Source: Anaerosporomusa subterranea
Lineage (GTDB): Bacteria > Bacillota > Negativicutes > Sporomusales > Acetonemataceae
Reading direction: 5' to 3'
DNA: 64,000 nucleotides
Assembly (NCBI RefSeq): GCF_001611555.1
Contig: NZ_LSGP01000013.1
Span: 124,001 to 188,000 of the forward strand
Position numbers and translations under genes: made by a program. Of the stretch, positions 37,582 to 45,349 are shown in pieces. Positions within the stretch are counted from its first letter, which is position 1. Each line of letters begins with the position of its first letter. Below the pieces are notes generated by a model. The model had not been told where the DNA came from, made no database searches, and worked only from the letters and a program-made list of their open reading frames with translations.

Positions 37582-39297
37582 ATGTATACATTCTATTGGC
37601 AAAAGTTCATCCTGCCCTTTTGGCCAAAAGTAGTTATTGCTTTGGCTAGTTTCCTTATGGCCAGTGTGGCAGGACTGGCAGCGCCAATTATTATTAAACT
37701 GCTGATTGACAATGTCCTGGCTGATGGAGACTTGTACCAACTGCACTTTATCACAGCTGGCATTGTCGTATTATATTTGCTGCGCGGCATTTTTTCTTAT
37801 GTGTATGGGTATTTGATGGCCAAGGTCGGTAATCGACTGATTGAGCGCATGCGTCAAGAAATGTTCGTTAAACTTCAGTCCAAGGATTATGCCTATTTTG
37901 TCAACAACCAGACAGGCGAAGTGATTTCGTTGTTCTCCAATGACCTGACATTGATTCAACAGGCCGTGTCTGTGAGTATACCTGAATTTTTTATCGAAAC
38001 CTTGAACGTACTTGCCATTCTTTCAATTATGATCTACTTTGACTGGCAATTATCACTGGTGACCTTTGCAACCTTGCCTTTCATCTTTCTTGTTGTCGGC
38101 TATTTCAATAAGAAAACAGCCAAAATTGGTATGCTGATGGAAGACTCTTTGGCTAAAGTAGCCAGTTTTTTGCATCAAACGTTGCTGTCTGCCACCATTG
38201 TTAAAAGTTATAGTCGTGAAGAGTACGAATACCGTAAATTCAGTCAGAGAATTCACCAAGCAGCTGAGGAATTTTTAAAGATGCAACGCCTAAACGCCGT
38301 CCTGGTGCCGCTCGTCGAGTTCTTAGCTGCGATTGGCCTGACAGTGATTATTTGGTTTGGCGGCAGGGAAGTTATTGATGGAGAGTTAACCATTGGCGGC
38401 ATGTTCGCCTTTTTAGTATATATTATTAATGTACCCGCCCCCATGCGAAAGATCGCGCAAGCCGCAACAAGTTTACGCATGGGAACAGTTGCCTGGGAAC
38501 GCATTCAACAATTCGAATCCCAACCGCGAACTATTTTTGACGGTGGGATGGAGGCGCCAAAAGGTCATGGGTTGGTTGAATTCCGCGATGTGTCGTTCTG
38601 CTATAGTCAGAATACCGGCATTTTGCACCATATTAATCTCTGCGCCAGGCCAGGCGAAATTATTGCTATTGTTGGTCCCAGTGGCGCAGGGAAGTCTTCT
38701 GTTGCCAATCTATTATTGCGGTTATACGATCCTACTAGTGGCGGTATTTATGTCGATGGGGTGGATATCCGGGAACTGAACCTAGCGTCCCACCGCAAAC
38801 GAATCGGCTTTATCCAACAAGAGCCCATTTTATTTCACGGCACAGTACGAGAAAATATTCGTTATGGCTTTCCGGGAGCCTCAGATGCGAAGGTGGAGTG
38901 GGCGGCCCGCATGGCTGATGCACACGACTTTATCCTTGCTTTGCCGAATGGCTATGAAACGCCAGTCGGCGAGTTAGGTGGTTTATTGTCCGGCGGGCAG
39001 AGACAGAGAATTGCGATAGCCAGAGCACTGATACTGGAACCAGCCATCTTATTGTTGGACGAGCCCACAGCCGCCCTAGATTCTCAGTCCGAACGGCAGG
39101 TAATGGAGTCGATTCGGCGAGCCAGTGGCGGCAGAACAACCTTCATTATCACCCATCGATTGTCGACCTTAATGGCTTCTGACCGAGTCGTATATTTGGC
39201 CAATGGCTGTATTGTCGAAACCGGCACTCATGGCGAATTGTTGCAGCGTGGTGGCTTATACGCTAAGGCTGTAGCATTAGAAGCGCTTGGCGCTTAG
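37582..39297 (+). CDS. ABC exporter (permease-ATPase fusion)
   Basis: A 571-aa half-transporter. Six transmembrane helices occupy about residues 1-310; the ATPase has Walker A VGPSGAGKSS (about 370), signature LSGGQRQRIAIARAL (about 470) and Walker B ILLLDEPTAALD. It belongs to the MsbA/BmrA/lipid-multidrug exporter class and probably works as a homodimer. In a diderm host, lipid export is possible, but substrate cannot be assigned. Confidence 0.9.
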   Translation: MYTFYWQKFILPFWPKVVIALASFLMASVAGLAAPIIIKLLIDNVLADGDLYQLHFITAGIVVLYLLRGIFSYVYGYLMAKVGNRLIERMRQEMFVKLQSKDYAYFVNNQTGEVISLFSNDLTLIQQAVSVSIPEFFIETLNVLAILSIMIYFDWQLSLVTFATLPFIFLVVGYFNKKTAKIGMLMEDSLAKVASFLHQTLLSATIVKSYSREEYEYRKFSQRIHQAAEEFLKMQRLNAVLVPLVEFLAAIGLTVIIWFGGREVIDGELTIGGMFAFLVYIINVPAPMRKIAQAATSLRMGTVAWERIQQFESQPRTIFDGGMEAPKGHGLVEFRDVSFCYSQNTGILHHINLCARPGEIIAIVGPSGAGKSSVANLLLRLYDPTSGGIYVDGVDIRELNLASHRKRIGFIQQEPILFHGTVRENIRYGFPGASDAKVEWAARMADAHDFILALPNGYETPVGELGGLLSGGQRQRIAIARALILEPAILLLDEPTAALDSQSERQVMESIRRASGGRTTFIITHRLSTLMASDRVVYLANGCIVETGTHGELLQRGGLYAKAVALEALGA

Positions 39298-39305
39298 AAA
39301 CACTA

Positions 39306-39333
39306 GAAGTCTGTTGCAGAAGCAACAGACTTC
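39306..39333 (+). terminator. Hairpin after the ABC exporter
   Basis: GAAGTCTGTTGC / GCAACAGACTTC, 12-base perfect stem with a four-base loop; only a weak T tract follows. Confidence 0.6.
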
Positions 39334-39353
39334 CTTAAAAAACAAGAGACTAG

Positions 39354-39570
39354 TTGAAAAAGCTCCAGCTGCTAGGAACAGCGAGGCTTGCGCTACGTTG
39401 TTACCTATGCGACGTAACAGCAATTGTTGCCACCTAGCTTGTTAGCATCACCGCGTACATAAAGGTACGCAAGCAAGCAAACGTAGTCGTGATTGCGCAA
39501 CTCTTGGCGCTTTAGCGCCTTAGCGTTGGCGGCATACCCCTTGCGGGTGCAACGCAGATGGACTTTTGCA
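39354..39570. repeat. Structured intergenic element, copy B
   Basis: Imperfect terminal inverted repeats (AAAAGCTCCAGCTGC near 39358 against GCAGATGGACTTTT near 39554). The block at 39492-39561 is nearly identical to 14603-14673. It fills the gap between the ABC exporter and the HD gene. Confidence 0.75.
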
Positions 39571-39596
39571 ACGGTCTCCAAGAAGGGAGATCAAAA

Positions 39597-40163
39597 ATGG
39601 TAAACGACAGAGCTTATGCTTGGCAAGTATTAAAGCAGCACGTAACCAGCGATGTCCTGCTGCGTCATTGTTTAGCGGTTGAAGTCGCCATGCGTGCCTA
39701 TGGCGCAAAATTCGGCCAAGATCAGGAGTATTGGGGCGCGGTTGGCCTATTGCATGATGTAGACTTTGACAAATTTCCCAATGACCATCCGAATCATGCC
39801 CGTGATCTATTGAGCCAAGCCGGCTATAGCAGCCAATTCATTACCGATGTAGAGTCCCATGCCCGCAATTGGGAAACAGAAAGAACGCTGTTGCAGAAAA
39901 CCTTATTGGCTCTTGACGAATTGACAGGATTTATCATTGCCTGCGCTTTGGTTCGCCCTGATCGCAGCCTCGCGAATCTCGAAGTTAAATCTGTGGTCAA
40001 AAAAATGAAAGATAAAGCCTTTGCCCGCGCTGTCAACCGTGACACATTAACTGAAGGCGCTGCGTCAATGGGCGTCGATATGAAAGACCACATCGAATTC
40101 GTCACCCGTGCCTTGGCAGAAGCGGTAAACAAGCCCGAATATCAAGAAGTACCGTTATTATAA
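39597..40163 (+). CDS. HD-domain hydrolase
   Basis: A 188-aa HD-superfamily protein. VTSDVLLRHCLAVEVAMRAYG provides the first His, and GLLHDVDFDKFPNDHPNHARD the HD pair. Similar proteins are annotated as phosphohydrolases without known substrate. ATG 39597 follows GAAGGGAG; an in-frame ATG 13 codons upstream lies within the repeat element and is less likely. It lies just upstream of sigK. Confidence 0.82.
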   Translation: MVNDRAYAWQVLKQHVTSDVLLRHCLAVEVAMRAYGAKFGQDQEYWGAVGLLHDVDFDKFPNDHPNHARDLLSQAGYSSQFITDVESHARNWETERTLLQKTLLALDELTGFIIACALVRPDRSLANLEVKSVVKKMKDKAFARAVNRDTLTEGAASMGVDMKDHIEFVTRALAEAVNKPEYQEVPLL

Positions 40164-40167
40164 AACG

Positions 40168-40199
40168 AAGAGCGACCGATCAACTGATCTGTCGCTCTT
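40168..40199 (+). terminator. Terminator-like hairpin after the HD gene
   Basis: AAGAGCGAC / GTCGCTCTT stem with inner CGATCAACTGATCT loop and a short T stretch. Confidence 0.65.
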
Positions 40200-40230
40200 A
40201 CTCCGTGCCCTTAGGCAATTTGTATTTTAT

Positions 40231-40280
40231 TCCTCGTAACCCTCTGCGAACTCTGCGTACTCCGCGGTTAGCGTACCCCT
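40231..40280. repeat. GC-rich CTCTGCG repeat fragment
   Basis: Tandem-like CCTCTGCGAA, CTCTGCGTA and CTCCGCGGTT units. A similar short repeat is found between genes in many bacterial genomes (from memory). It is noncoding and lies between the HD gene and the small minus-strand gene. Confidence 0.4.
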
Positions 40281-40284
40281 TATC

Positions 40285-40377
40285 CTACAGCCGTTGAATA
40301 AATCGATCCCACAGCATATATATAATTACCAGCGTTGCGGCAAACAGAATGCCGATATCACCAAGATATTGTTCCAA
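40285..40377 (-). CDS. Tiny single-helix membrane protein
   Basis: A 30-aa frame, TTG start, beginning MEQYLGDIGILFAATLVIIY and ending WDRFIQRL. It has one hydrophobic helix followed by a charged end, and a GGGAGTGA ribosome-binding-like site at suitable spacing on the minus strand. I recognise no family. The composition is typical of genuine small membrane proteins, but no other support is available. Confidence 0.45.
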   Translation of the reverse strand: MEQYLGDIGILFAATLVIIYMLWDRFIQRL

Positions 40378-40470
40378 AATTTCGTCACTCCCATTGTTAT
40401 CCCTCTGTTGCGATTATACGTCATGCTTGACGGAGACGCAAGCAGAGGGAAACTTTTTTCATTGACAAAC

Positions 40471-40497
40471 ACGCGAAAGCGAGAGCCAACATATAAT
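40471..40497 (+). promoter_or_regulatory. Sigma-K/sigma-E type promoter upstream of sigK
   Basis: AC at 40471-40472, 17 bases, then CATATAAT at 40490-40497. This fits the sigma-K form AC-N16/17-CATANNNT. A TTGACA at 40462-40467 has a 24-base spacing to TATAAT, too long for sigma-A. It lies 29 bases upstream of the sigK start. Confidence 0.55.
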
Positions 40498-40526
40498 GAA
40501 CCAATGGATTTGCCGGAGGTGATTGT

Positions 40527-40982
40527 TTGCTTTCTTTTTTTGCTGTATTGTCTGTATTTGCTGCTAAATGTATTCAAATGTTGGTTGCCTATGTCAGCAA
40601 CAATGCGTTCCCTATGCCGCTTTCGGAAAAAGAAGAACAAATTTATTTGGATCGACTACAAAATGGCGACGAGCAGGCTAAGGCGGTGCTCGTAGAACGC
40701 AATCTTCGTCTGGTAGCGCACATCGTGAAAAAATTTGACAACTCCGGCGAGGAGATGGATGACCTCATCTCGATTGGGACAATAGGCTTAATTAAAGCAA
40801 TCAACACCTTTGATCAAAACAAAAAAACGCGTTTGGCGACCTATGCCGCCCGCTGTATTGAAAATGAAATTTTGATGTATTTCCGTAGTACTCGCCGCAT
40901 CCGGGCTGAAGTCAGTCTCTATGATCCGATAGGGGTCGATAAGGAAGGAAACGAGTTCCCTTCATCGGTTTATCTGTTTTAA
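40527..40982 (+). pseudogene. sigK: sigK 5' part, interrupted by the intervening element
   Basis: The N-terminal part of mother-cell sigma factor pro-SigK. A hydrophobic pro-sequence (LSFFAVLSVFAAKCIQMLVAY) precedes the SYVSNNAFP-type cleavage region. Region 2 follows (NLRLVAHIVKKFDNSGEEMDDLISIGTIGLIKAI in pieces, YAARCIENEILMYFRS). The native frame ends at DPIGVDKEGNE (codons up to 40955); the last eight residues to the TAA at 40980-40982 are element sequence. It is not a decayed gene: excision rejoins it in frame to 60678-60965. TTG 40527 follows GGAGGTGA. Confidence 0.95.
40944..40977. other. Left attachment site (attL) with inverted arm
   Basis: The core GAAGGAAACGA (40944-40954) is followed by CCTTCATCGGTTTATCTGT at 40959-40977. 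That 19-mer is the exact reverse complement of 60664-60682 at the other end. Confidence 0.85.
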
Positions 40983-40995
40983 CCCGCCAGCCCAG

Positions 40996-42552
40996 TCACT
41001 GCGGCAGTTTCGGGTGCAAAACAAGAGCGAATTCTTCACCCTTCTGATCTGGCTCTTTTCGATAATCAGCATACTCTAACACGGATTTAAGCAATTCATT
41101 TTTTCGCGCCGGGTCAGTTAGTTTGGGGTAGATCGTTAATAGCTGCTTAACTTTCGGTATAATCTCCTTACGCGCTTTTTCCCGCTTGATTTCACCTGCC
41201 AAGGTAGATTCTATCTCCGTTATAGCTTGCCCTGCCTCAGCGAGTCTCTCAGAGAGTTTTCGGGAGCGTTCAAGGTATGTTTCCTCATCGTAAATGCGCT
41301 TTTCCAACAGTTCATGCAAACGCTCTTTTTGCTGCTCCAGGTCAATAACTTCCTTTCGCATATTGCGAAGGGCTTTTTCTTTTATACTGATGAGATTACC
41401 TTTTTCACTCGGCGGGCGTCTCATTTGTTCGCTATACTCTGCCAGCCAGTCGGACAGGACTTCGAGCAGCCTGGTTTCGACGAATTCAAAACGGGTGCTC
41501 TTATTGCGGCAGTGGGGGTTATAACACATTAAATGCGCCCGCTGCTTCGTGTATGGCCGGTAGATAATAGAGGCGCCACACATATCGCATTTTATCAACC
41601 CGGCTAGCGGATTGGTCATGCCGTTAATCAGTTGATAGGGTGGATGATACTTCATGCCGATCATATCTTGAACTTCACGGTATTCTTCTTCAGTAACATA
41701 CGCTTCATGCGTGTTGTAGATCCAAATTTGCTCTTCACGCGGCCGAGTACGGGTGTCTCGTCTCTTATCTGGTGATGCGGATTTTTTCTGCTCGGTCTTG
41801 CGCCAGGCCGTTATGCCAGCGTAGACAGGGTTCTTGAGAATAAAGAGAATGGAAGAGGCGTTCCATAGCTTGCCGGTATACGATCGGTAGCCGAGCCGAT
41901 TTAACTCATTGGCAATTTTATTGGTGCCTATTCCAGCCGTGCGATATAGCTTCCAGATCAACTCGGTGGGAGTCGTCTGTTCCGGGTTCTTAATTAGATA
42001 ACGCTTGCGGTTATTCTGTTCGATCTGATAGCCATAGGGAGGGAGAGTGCCCAGATAGTTCCCGTCCTCAACAGAGCGCAACCGACCGCCCTGCAAACGG
42101 CGGGTGATGATCTTCAATTCTTTGCGTGCCATGAACGCTTCAAATTCCGTGTATTCTTCATCGAATTCATCATTGAGATCATAGACTTTACGAGGGGTCA
42201 CAATCAAGGTCTTAGCTTGCTTGAACGTCCGGAGTATAAGTCCCTGATCCTCCATGTCACCACGGCCTAGGCGGTCAATCTCCATGCAGAACACAGACTT
42301 CCATTTGCCTTCGCCGACTTCTTTAAGTAGCTGCAGCATTTCCGGCCGGTGGATTATGCTTTCCCCAGATACAACCTCTTCGAACACTTTAGTTATATTT
42401 ACTCCGTAGTCTTTAGTAAGTCGGAAAAGAGCATTCTTATGTTTAGCCAGCGTTTCGCCTTCTCCTCTCGCTTCGGATTCCTGGTCCTCACGAGACTTGC
42501 GGAGATAGAAGCAGGCCGGTTCCAGATTTTTTGTGTCATACCGCTTGTTCAA
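40996..42552 (-). CDS. Large serine recombinase (SpoIVCA-like, sigK element excision)
   Basis: A 518-aa large serine recombinase. The catalytic serine lies in ACFYLRKSREDQE near residue 16; the resolvase domain continues to about 150 with FCMEIDRLGRGDMEDQG. The recombinase domain contains PYGYQIEQ and NPVYAG. A zinc ribbon (CDMCGASI ... CYNPHCRNK) lies near residues 330-360, followed by a long coiled-coil. The gene ends 14 bases from the sigK fragment, inside the inverted arm. It is the expected enzyme for excision during sporulation. A ribosome site GAGGTGG precedes the ATG. Confidence 0.95.
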   Translation of the reverse strand: MNKRYDTKNLEPACFYLRKSREDQESEARGEGETLAKHKNALFRLTKDYGVNITKVFEEVVSGESIIHRPEMLQLLKEVGEGKWKSVFCMEIDRLGRGDMEDQGLILRTFKQAKTLIVTPRKVYDLNDEFDEEYTEFEAFMARKELKIITRRLQGGRLRSVEDGNYLGTLPPYGYQIEQNNRKRYLIKNPEQTTPTELIWKLYRTAGIGTNKIANELNRLGYRSYTGKLWNASSILFILKNPVYAGITAWRKTEQKKSASPDKRRDTRTRPREEQIWIYNTHEAYVTEEEYREVQDMIGMKYHPPYQLINGMTNPLAGLIKCDMCGASIIYRPYTKQRAHLMCYNPHCRNKSTRFEFVETRLLEVLSDWLAEYSEQMRRPPSEKGNLISIKEKALRNMRKEVIDLEQQKERLHELLEKRIYDEETYLERSRKLSERLAEAGQAITEIESTLAGEIKREKARKEIIPKVKQLLTIYPKLTDPARKNELLKSVLEYADYRKEPDQKGEEFALVLHPKLPQ

Positions 42553-42671
42553 GTTTCCACCTCGCTACTGATACTTACACAGTCCTATAAATATTGTGTT
42601 ATATGTAGAGTAGTTTGGCAAGGGGAAAAGGGATCTTCTTATTTAATTGGTTCCATTATCTCTTCCATGCA

Positions 42672-42700
42672 GAAAGACACCAGACTTTCTCTGGTGCCTT
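42672..42700 (-). terminator. Terminator between the exported-protein gene and the recombinase gene
   Basis: CACCAGA / TCTGGTG stem on the minus strand followed by a T-rich run, downstream of the 42725-43408 gene. Confidence 0.55.
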
Positions 42701-42724
42701 TCTTAAACAGATAAAGAGCTTTGC

Positions 42725-43408
42725 CTATTTTACCGGATTAACTTCCGCTTTCGGCTGTAGTTCTGGTTGTTCCACTTTTGTCTGTGCTTCTGGTTGTTCT
42801 ACTTTCTTAGGCTTAATAGGACTGATCACGACTTCTTTATTAAATGTTTCTATACACTTTTCTGTAGCTTTCGCAAATGCGTTTACAGAACTAGGCATAC
42901 CAATAGCAGCAGAACTTTTTCCATGACCCATAATGTTCTGCCTGTATATATATTGCCCGGTTGAAACATCGACAACCTTAGCCTGCATATCTACATCTAT
43001 GTTGTAGCTTGCTGCCCAAAAGTCGACACCTGCTCTTCCGTGACCCATGCCGAATAAAAGCATTACGACATAATCGTAATTACGTTTTTCACCGAACTTA
43101 GCAAGTTGCGATTTTTTGATTTGCTTTATGTCTTCGACATCTTCGTCCTCAGTAAAAACTAAAATGTCTTGGGCTAACTTACTATCTGTAATTAAGTTAT
43201 ATTGAGAGCTGGGGAATTTTACCGCGAGTTTTTCCTGAACAAGTTTCATTGCCTTTTCATTGCTCCGGATTGCACCTTCTCCTCCGAGGATAACAGCGAT
43301 TGTCGGCTTTTCTACTTGCTGTAAAACGCTAGGAACAAACTCCGCATGTGCTGGGATGCTAAAAAATGAGATCAGGACAAAGAACAAAGCGGGTAATAAG
43401 GCTTTCAT
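42725..43408 (-). CDS. Exported protein of unknown function
   Basis: A 227-aa protein. A signal peptide (MKALLPALFFVLISFFSIPAHA) is followed by an alpha/beta domain with KPTIAVILGGEGAIRSNEKAM, NYDYVVMLLFGMGHG and VVDVSTGQYIYRQNIMGHGKSS, and a Pro/Gln/Lys repeat tail (VEQPEAQTKVEQPELQPK). The fold resembles lipoprotein-like periplasmic domains that bind surface oligomers, but no named family is certain. AGGAGTG precedes the ATG. Confidence 0.75.
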   Translation of the reverse strand: MKALLPALFFVLISFFSIPAHAEFVPSVLQQVEKPTIAVILGGEGAIRSNEKAMKLVQEKLAVKFPSSQYNLITDSKLAQDILVFTEDEDVEDIKQIKKSQLAKFGEKRNYDYVVMLLFGMGHGRAGVDFWAASYNIDVDMQAKVVDVSTGQYIYRQNIMGHGKSSAAIGMPSSVNAFAKATEKCIETFNKEVVISPIKPKKVEQPEAQTKVEQPELQPKAEVNPVK

Positions 43409-43524
43409 GAATACACACTCCTTAAAAATCTGTTTTGAAAGTTTACTATGTATGATTATTTCTTCAGTTAGTCCTAATGACCTGCCTAATAAACCAACTT
43501 ATTGAAACATTATTACAATATTAT

Positions 43525-43581
43525 ACAGGTAAAGCGATGGCGGAGGAACTGCGGGCTCTTGTTGGAAAGTTCAAGGTGTAG
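43525..43581 (+). pseudogene. C-terminal scrap of a methyl-accepting chemotaxis protein
   Basis: A short frame ending TGKAMAEELRALVGKFKV and a stop resembles the extreme C-terminus of MCP signalling domains (EMAxxLxxLVxxFKV). No upstream MCP sequence remains, so it is a leftover of a rearrangement. The fragment is too short for certainty. Confidence 0.45.
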
Positions 43582-43635
43582 AGAGTTATACCGTTTTGGC
43601 CCAAAAATTTCTAATATCAGAATAATCCTTTATAA

Positions 43636-43672
43636 AGACGACCGACCTCGCTGAGGTCGGTCGTCTTTATTG
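43636..43672. terminator. Bidirectional hairpin terminator
   Basis: AAGACGACCGACCTC / GAGGTCGGTCGTCTT, a 15-base perfect stem, with A and T tracts on the two sides. It separates the exported-protein gene from the 43715-44050 gene. The rest of 43409-43714 holds only the chemotaxis scrap. Confidence 0.85.
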
Positions 43673-43714
43673 TAACCATCAAACAAATGGAATGAGAGCT
43701 AAGGTGCAAGTGGA

Positions 43715-44050
43715 TCAATGGGGGCCTTTATCGCTAGCGCCTGGTTGAATGGCTGCTTCCTTAATTGTCTGCAGTTCGTTATCAATCTTCTGCATCAGCA
43801 TCTCTCTCTCGACTGTCTCCAGTTGTTCGGCCGTCCGTTTCAACTCTAAATTAGACCTCTGATCCAATGATTCTTTGAATTTCTCAATGTGTTGATTGAT
43901 TACTTCGGACTGATGCTGCTCATTAGGAGTTAGGGGAACTCCCTGCTTGTTTTCTTCCTCATTTGTATCTTGTGTTTTTAAAGCTTGCCTAACTGTATTC
44001 TGTCTACCTAGAATACCCAAAAGTGAACTATTTTCTTTGTCTCTTGGCAT
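43715..44050 (-). CDS. Small coiled-coil protein, unknown
   Basis: A 111-aa hydrophilic protein with a predicted coiled-coil from about residue 45 to 100 (HIEKFKESLDQRSNLELKRT, QLETVEREMLMQKIDNEL). A GGAGGGATTAGG site precedes the ATG. No known domain recognised. Position near the recombinase makes a directionality factor thinkable but unsupported. Confidence 0.6.
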   Translation of the reverse strand: MPRDKENSSLLGILGRQNTVRQALKTQDTNEEENKQGVPLTPNEQHQSEVINQHIEKFKESLDQRSNLELKRTAEQLETVEREMLMQKIDNELQTIKEAAIQPGASDKGPH

Positions 44051-44206
44051 CCTAATCCCTCCAACTACGGTTATTCAGATATACCATATTATGTGATAGA
44101 CCGGGATGAATCATGCAATCGGAAGTGATGGAGTAACACGCGGCAACAGGAAATCAGACTTGCCATAGAGAAAGACTACTGGATGGCTGCAAAGGGGTAA
44201 TATGCA

Positions 44207-44527
44207 ATGAGTGATACGATTTATAACAAATTAGTACGTGATAAAATACTGGATATCATTTCAGCCTCGGGCAAGCAATATACCTTCCACATTGCAGAAG
44301 AAAAAGAGTATGTTGCTAAGCTAAGAGAAAAAGTTGCTGAAGAGCTAGAAGAGTTTTCGCATACTCCGAATCTGGAGGAGGCAGCGGATATTCTAGAGGT
44401 TTTGTATGCGATTTTCAAACATCATAACCTTGCCATTGAGGACGTAGAACGAATCCGGCTTGCGAAAGTAATAGAGCGTGGAGGCTTTGCAGATAAGGTT
44501 ATTCTTGAAAAAGTAATAAAAGAATAG
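44207..44527 (+). CDS. MazG-like nucleotide pyrophosphohydrolase
   Basis: A 106-aa helical protein of the MazG/HisE superfamily: YNKLVRDKILDII at the N-terminus, then KLREKVAEELEEF and EEAADILEVLYAIF, which supply the acidic metal-binding residues. These house-cleaning enzymes hydrolyse NTPs or dNTPs to NMP and PPi and are common on mobile elements. The ATG follows AAAGGGG at a spacing of about 9. Confidence 0.85.
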   Translation: MSDTIYNKLVRDKILDIISASGKQYTFHIAEEKEYVAKLREKVAEELEEFSHTPNLEEAADILEVLYAIFKHHNLAIEDVERIRLAKVIERGGFADKVILEKVIKE

Positions 44528-44558
44528 CTGGCAGTCTTGGTAATGGGGGAGTTATCAC

Positions 44559-44819
44559 ATGCTTTCACTTTTCTTCGAGTATCCAATTGTTACTGGGATA
44601 TCATTTGTATTGGCATTGATCCTTGCGTCAGTTGTAGGGGATGTTGACTCTAAACTTGGCGAAATTCTTGGTATGAATATGGTATTCCCTATTGTGGTAT
44701 TTTGCTTTATGGCGGTTTTGGAGGCTATATTTTTCGTCGTCAAAGCATTTCAAACGGGCGAAGTTAAAAAGAGAAAGAACCGGGCGAGAGCCTTTAAAGC
44801 TCGGAATAGTAAAGATTGA
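44559..44819 (+). CDS. Small membrane protein, unknown
   Basis: An 86-aa protein with two hydrophobic helices (VTGISFVLALILASVVGD and MVFPIVVFCFMAVLEAIFFV) and a very basic C-terminus (EVKKRKNRARAFKARN). GGGGGAG precedes the ATG. The function is unknown. Confidence 0.6.
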   Translation: MLSLFFEYPIVTGISFVLALILASVVGDVDSKLGEILGMNMVFPIVVFCFMAVLEAIFFVVKAFQTGEVKKRKNRARAFKARNSKD

Positions 44820-44880
44820 TTTTTAAAGGATATCGACAATAAATACGAATACAACCAAAAAAAATGACGGAGGTAATACA

Positions 44881-45258
44881 ATGGGATTACTAGATAACCT
44901 GTTAGGCAATGCGTCTGAGGTGAATATCTCAGAAATTCAGTCTGAGTATGAACAAATACTTGCTGCCAACGAAAGAATAGAAAAAGCATACCGGCTAACC
45001 CGTGATATGTACATTTTTACTGACAAGCGGCTAATACTGGTTGATAAGCAAGGGATGACCGGTAAGAAAGTGGAGTACCATTCCATACCTTACAGAAGCA
45101 TAACTCACTTTTCTATTGAGACAGCCGGGAACTTTGATTTAGATGCTGAATTGAAGATATGGGTATCCGGATCTTCAACTCCCATTGAAAGAAAGTTTAA
45201 TAAGAGCCTTAATATCTATCAGTTACAGAGCGTATTAGCTCAATATGTATTGAAATAG
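44881..45258 (+). CDS. Bacterial PH-domain protein (YvbH-like), copy 1
   Basis: A 125-aa protein. The bacterial pleckstrin-homology domain spans about 30-125 (AYRLTRDMYIFTDKRLILVD, YHSIPYRSITHFSIETAG). It starts MGLLDNLLGNASEVN. It is almost identical to 48754-49131 (only a few substitutions), including flanking DNA. GACGGAGG precedes the ATG. Function is unknown; these domains form ring oligomers. Confidence 0.85.
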   Translation: MGLLDNLLGNASEVNISEIQSEYEQILAANERIEKAYRLTRDMYIFTDKRLILVDKQGMTGKKVEYHSIPYRSITHFSIETAGNFDLDAELKIWVSGSSTPIERKFNKSLNIYQLQSVLAQYVLK

Positions 45259-45349
45259 AGATCAGGTGCCGTTAGAATGATGTTTTAAAGTGAGCCAGCG
45301 GCTATAGTGAAAAGTGTATTGTAGTTAGATATGGCAGGAGTGAGATTTC

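Noticed and set aside
40462-40497. TTGACA...TATAAT as a sigma-A promoter of sigK
   Set aside because: The spacer is 24 bases; the AC-N17-CATATAAT reading fits better and suits a sporulation gene.
40527-40982. Calling the sigK pieces decayed pseudogenes
   Set aside because: Both halves are intact up to the direct repeat and in matching codon phase, so they are an interrupted gene awaiting excision. They carry the pseudogene type only because the schema has no split-gene class.
42553-42640. Sigma-E or sigma-K promoter for the recombinase
   Set aside because: CATATAAC and ATATTT are present on the minus strand, but neither spacing nor the second element fits; no clear promoter can be named.
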